Positions 15,556 to 18,650 of a DNA stretch of 18,650 nt are shown piece by piece (position 1 is the stretch's first letter; every line of letters starts with the position of its first letter). Source of the DNA: SIG299 sp045531895 (GTDB lineage: Bacteria > Bacillota > Clostridia > Lachnospirales > Lachnospiraceae); NCBI GenBank assembly GCA_045531895.1, contig JAZSEW010000111.1, positions 1 through 18,650 of the forward strand, given 5' to 3'. The notes below the pieces were generated by a model, which did not search any database, had not been told where the DNA came from, and saw nothing but the letters and a program-made list of their open reading frames with translations. The position numbers and the translations under genes were made by a program.

Positions 15556-18006
15556 CTACGGTGCAAAATATTCCAAAATAACCTCTTCATTCGGAAGCTT
15601 AATTTCTGTAAATGCACCTTCTGTAACATATACCCCTTCCAGGTAAGCATTTTGAGTGAAGTCCAAAATTTCTGCTTTCTGCGCTCCGGAAACCTCAATA
15701 TGTACATTTACCAGTTGTGGCAATACAGAAAAATCAATGTTGTTTTCCGTCCATGTAATTTCACAATTTTCCAATGTAAAAAACAGTAGATTTTTTCTTT
15801 GAAGAATATCCTCTATAGATATCGAACCATTTTTCAGGGAAACTTGCTGTAATTCTGAAAGACTGTCCCACTGAATTTCTATTCTCCTGGCAGCTTCTGC
15901 ATTGCTCAACAACAAAAGAAAAATCAGTTCCGGTGCATTATGCAATGAAAATTCCTTCAGGGAGTTTGACTGCACATTAAGAATTTCCAAATTCGGATGA
16001 TTTATCGTCAGATACTCCACGGCACATTCCTCATCCAATGAAATAGTTTGTATTTTATCAAAATATTCCAGCCCGGCAAAAGAAGAGACTGCTTTAATTT
16101 TCCCATGCATTTCCCGTCTTTCTTCGTTAGAATACTCTCCCATATTTTCCAGACAAGGTCCGGAAGCATCAATGGCAATCAGCCACGTACGCTCCTGAAA
16201 GGTCAGGATACCATCTTTATCATAATCCACATAGGCTGCCAGAAACTCACGAAAGATTTCGTCAGGAAAATATGCTTCTTCCAAAGGAATATCCTCTTTC
16301 GGAACTTCCGTTGGTTTTTCTGTAATTACAGGTGTGATTGATACCGTTGGCTTTTCTGTAGGTACAGGCGTGATTATTACCGTTTCATCTCCGTATGTCC
16401 GAATAATTCCACCATTATAGTAGATTTCCAAAGCATGCGCTACCGGTTCAATATTCTCTACCGGGGTACCTCTTAAATCAAGCGTCACTAAGCCCTCTAA
16501 TCCTGCCAGTCCACTTACATCTGTAATAAAATTATCATCAAGTTCTATCATGCTAAGCTCCGGCATATTTGTTAATGTAATTTCCCGAATAGCATTCTGT
16601 GACAGATCAAGCGACCATAGCATTGGCATATCGGACCAGTGAATTTCTTCTATCTGGTTATTATCCAGCAAAAGAAGCTGTAACGCAGGTAAATCCGTCA
16701 AACTATCTACCTGTGTTATCCGGTTATTTTCCAGCCACAAATCTTCAAGGTTTTGTAAACCACACAACGCTGTAATATCTTCTATCTGATTATTATTCAT
16801 GCGGACAACGTTTAGATTTGACAATCCGGACAATGGGCTTATATCAACAATCCGATTCTCGTTAGCACTCAAACTTACCAATTGACAAAGCCCATTAAGC
16901 GGACTGATATCTGTTATTTCATTGTTATCCAGGTTCAGACCTTGTAACTTCGTCAGTTCTGCCAATGCACTAATGTCGGATATATGATTGTTTTTTAAAT
17001 TCAAGCTCACCAGATTTTCCATTACAGAAAGTGCACTGATATCCGAAATATCTTTTTTCAAAAGCTTCAGTTCTGTTATACCATATACATCACTTAACAT
17101 AATTTCCCTGTCGCGGATTTCTGTTATCTTTCGCATGGCTGCTTCCAGATTTTCATCTTTCCAGTCAATGGCATAATCCGGACACGGTAAATCCTCCTGC
17201 GGAACCGGGGTTGGTGAAGGTTCTGTAAAGTCTCTTAACATCCATTTTCTTGCTGTTTCTCCAATGACACACTCATAGTCATTTAAAGGTGTTACCTCTA
17301 AATGCTTAGGAAGTAAAATCTCCGGTTTCGTTTCGGAACTGCAATTAATCACACAGGTACGGAGCTTTTTACAGGCGGATAAATCAATGGTTATTTTCTC
17401 TTCCCCATAAGTCAGCTTAAAGATTTCCAGATTCGGATTTGTAAATACCAGTTCTTTAATCTCTGGTGACGGTTCAAAACCGATGATTTGTATTTCATAC
17501 AAATTCGGGAAATATCCGATACCTTCAAAATTGCATATTTTATCAAGGTATTCGCATCGGTCTGCTATCTCAGGATCATCCCGCCAGGCCGTATCCACAT
17601 GTCCTTCATTCCACCAGGCACTTTTATCATAATCTGCAAAACCATTCTGAATACGTATTACTGCCTCACGTTCCGAAAGAGACAGGATGCTATCCCGATT
17701 TAAGTCCACAAACTTTTCCAAATAAAGCCTGAAATTAATATCCGGAAAGTTTTCCTTATTCAGTTCGATATCACCATTGTCCGGTAACGGTGTAACTTCC
17801 ATGGTTGGAACCGGACTTTCTGTAGGAACTACGGTTGCTGTAGGTACTACTGGCGATGTTGGTGTTGTCGTAGGTGCTAACGTGTTTGTTATGGTCGGCT
17901 GCTGCTTTTGTACTTCGTTATTCTCGCCTGTTTTTCCGCAGGCTGCCAGAAATAAAAGACAGCCAATAGCCATTGCTTTTATTTTTCTGATAAATCTCCC
18001 ATTCAT
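15556..18006 (-). CDS. Modular leucine-rich-repeat surface lipoprotein with EF-hand-like motifs
   Basis: An 816-residue predicted lipoprotein. The signal peptide has a basic start, a hydrophobic core and the lipobox LAAC (Cys23). Order: a Pro/Thr-rich linker (about 37-75), an FPD module with a Ca-binding-like loop DLNRDSILSLSERE (about 87-170), a PSPTPVPQED linker (about 262-273), an internalin-type cap (KDENLEAAMRK), and eight to nine LRRs of about 22 residues with the pattern L-x-N-N-x-I-x-D-I-S-x-L (about 302-525). After these come a second Pro/Thr linker (about 544-575) and a second FPD/EF module with DYDKDGILTFQER (about 579-660), with irregular LRR-like strands to the end. Likely a surface adhesion or binding protein; the ligand is unknown. 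I chose the ATG at 18006 (GGGAG upstream, clean signal peptide); a TTG at 18030 with AGGAAG is an alternative. Confidence 0.88.
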   Translation of the reverse strand: MNGRFIRKIKAMAIGCLLFLAACGKTGENNEVQKQQPTITNTLAPTTTPTSPVVPTATVVPTESPVPTMEVTPLPDNGDIELNKENFPDINFRLYLEKFVDLNRDSILSLSEREAVIRIQNGFADYDKSAWWNEGHVDTAWRDDPEIADRCEYLDKICNFEGIGYFPNLYEIQIIGFEPSPEIKELVFTNPNLEIFKLTYGEEKITIDLSACKKLRTCVINCSSETKPEILLPKHLEVTPLNDYECVIGETARKWMLRDFTEPSPTPVPQEDLPCPDYAIDWKDENLEAAMRKITEIRDREIMLSDVYGITELKLLKKDISDISALSVMENLVSLNLKNNHISDISALAELTKLQGLNLDNNEITDISPLNGLCQLVSLSANENRIVDISPLSGLSNLNVVRMNNNQIEDITALCGLQNLEDLWLENNRITQVDSLTDLPALQLLLLDNNQIEEIHWSDMPMLWSLDLSQNAIREITLTNMPELSMIELDDNFITDVSGLAGLEGLVTLDLRGTPVENIEPVAHALEIYYNGGIIRTYGDETVIITPVPTEKPTVSITPVITEKPTEVPKEDIPLEEAYFPDEIFREFLAAYVDYDKDGILTFQERTWLIAIDASGPCLENMGEYSNEERREMHGKIKAVSSFAGLEYFDKIQTISLDEECAVEYLTINHPNLEILNVQSNSLKEFSLHNAPELIFLLLLSNAEAARRIEIQWDSLSELQQVSLKNGSISIEDILQRKNLLFFTLENCEITWTENNIDFSVLPQLVNVHIEVSGAQKAEILDFTQNAYLEGVYVTEGAFTEIKLPNEEVILEYFAP

Positions 18007-18044
18007 ATTCTCCCATTTCCCCCTGATCAAAATTACTTCCTAGT

Positions 18045-18091
18045 AAAAAAGGTTCTAAAACAACGGTATCACCATGTTCCAGAACCTTTTT
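18045..18091 (-). terminator. Rho-independent terminator of alaS
   Basis: Minus strand: AAAAAGGTTCT (18081-18091) pairs with AGAACCTTTTTT (18045-18056). Inner pairs AACA/TGTT and GGT/ACC extend the stem, and it ends in six T. It lies 11 bases after the alaS stop and 38 bases before the lipoprotein ATG. Confidence 0.88.
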
Positions 18092-18102
18092 CATATTCAT
18101 TT

Positions 18103-18650
18103 TTATTTATTTAACTGTGCTGTAATTACTTCGTATGCCTTTTCAATTGCTGCATCCATACCTGCAGGATTTTTACCGCCGGCCTGTGCCATATTTGGAC
18201 GACCGCCGCCGCCACCGCCAACCAAAGCAGCAACTTCTTTGATAAGGTTACCCGCGTGTGCTCCCTTCGCCATTGCAGCATCGGTAGCCATTGCAACTAA
18301 ATTTACCTTACCGTCTAATGCAGAAACAAGTAAAATCACGCTGTCACCAAGCTTATCCTTCATCTGGTCGCCAAGGTTACGGAGTGCATTCATATCAGCA
18401 TCAGGAAGCTTAGCACAAAGTACCTTAATACCGCTAATTTCCTTAACCTGGCTCATAATATCGCCAAGGGAATTATTAGCAAGCTTTGCCTTTAACTTTT
18501 CGTTTTCGGAATGAGCTGCCTTTAATTCTTCCTGCATTGCTTCAATCTTCTTAACCAGGGAAGCCACATCACACTTTGCAGCCTTTGCCGCAGCCAGTAA
18601 CTCTTCTTCCTGCTTCTTGTAATAGTCAAATACGCCATCGGCAGTAATTG
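18103..18650 (-). CDS. alaS: Alanine-tRNA ligase, C-terminal part (5' end cut by window edge)
   Basis: The last 181 residues of AlaRS, which charges tRNA-Ala; the gene enters from beyond 18650 in an open frame (TADGVFDYYKKQEEELLAAAK). Seen: a coiled-coil segment (VASLVKKIEAMQEELKAAH), then the DHHA1/C-Ala domain with the glycine-rich GGGGGGRPNMAQAGGK signature and the end DAAIEKAYEVITAQLNK. A GTG at 18567 is not a true start because the family sequence continues in frame upstream of it. The gene is closed by a strong terminator. Confidence 0.96.
   Translation of the reverse strand, partial: ITADGVFDYYKKQEEELLAAAKAAKCDVASLVKKIEAMQEELKAAHSENEKLKAKLANNSLGDIMSQVKEISGIKVLCAKLPDADMNALRNLGDQMKDKLGDSVILLVSALDGKVNLVAMATDAAMAKGAHAGNLIKEVAALVGGGGGGRPNMAQAGGKNPAGMDAAIEKAYEVITAQLNK

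Noticed and set aside
17918..18100. 60-codon frame between alaS and the lipoprotein gene
   Set aside because: It overlaps the alaS terminator hairpin and the lipoprotein signal-peptide region in another frame; no family likeness.

Overview
The window reads as a stretch of a low-GC, Gram-positive, spore-forming anaerobe of the class Clostridia, most like the Lachnospiraceae. This is judged from protein likeness, strong AGGAGG-type ribosome binding sites, the sporulation pair yqfC-yqfD, RNase Y, and a Pro/Thr-linker leucine-rich-repeat lipoprotein. Every gene I accept lies on the minus strand, so the window is read from right to left. Nearly all of it is coding; no intergenic gap reaches 300 bases. 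I see no insertion sequences, CRISPR arrays, tRNA, rRNA or prophage genes.

Right end (18650 to about 15240): the 3' part of alaS, closed by a strong terminator hairpin. Then comes a large lipoprotein built from EF-hand-like FPD modules around an internalin-type LRR core. Then rpsU (57 aa, ribosomal protein bS21), with its own promoter, a leader hairpin and a terminator.

Middle (15185 to about 10158): a tightly packed operon, yqfC - yqfD - phoH - membrane/HD protein - ybeY, with 4-base and 26-base overlaps. It follows a promoter-like element that resembles sigma-E. This is the conserved Firmicutes order, but the gene in the pgpH (c-di-AMP phosphodiesterase) slot has changed: it lacks the large extracellular domain, carries a roughly 180-residue acidic repeat linker, and has lost the catalytic His-Asp residues. 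It looks like a pseudo-phosphodiesterase and is the most notable object in the window.

Continuing left (10144 to 2724): a MATE/MOP-type flippase (SpoVB/MurJ-like), a small membrane-anchored protein with a BofC-like tail, two unrelated-looking FAD proteins (HI0933/BaiN family and COG2509 type), then proB and proA for proline synthesis. Gaps are short (13 to 65 bases), so co-transcription with the upstream cluster is plausible.

Left end (2638 to 1): miaB (tRNA methylthiotransferase), then a clear sigma-A promoter driving rny (RNase Y), which runs off the left edge inside its HD domain.

The window is mostly a housekeeping and sporulation neighbourhood centred on RNA metabolism (rny, miaB, ybeY, phoH, rpsU, alaS). 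I did not find a convincing new defence or mobile system. The degenerate PgpH-like protein and the modular LRR lipoprotein are the best candidates for something undescribed.
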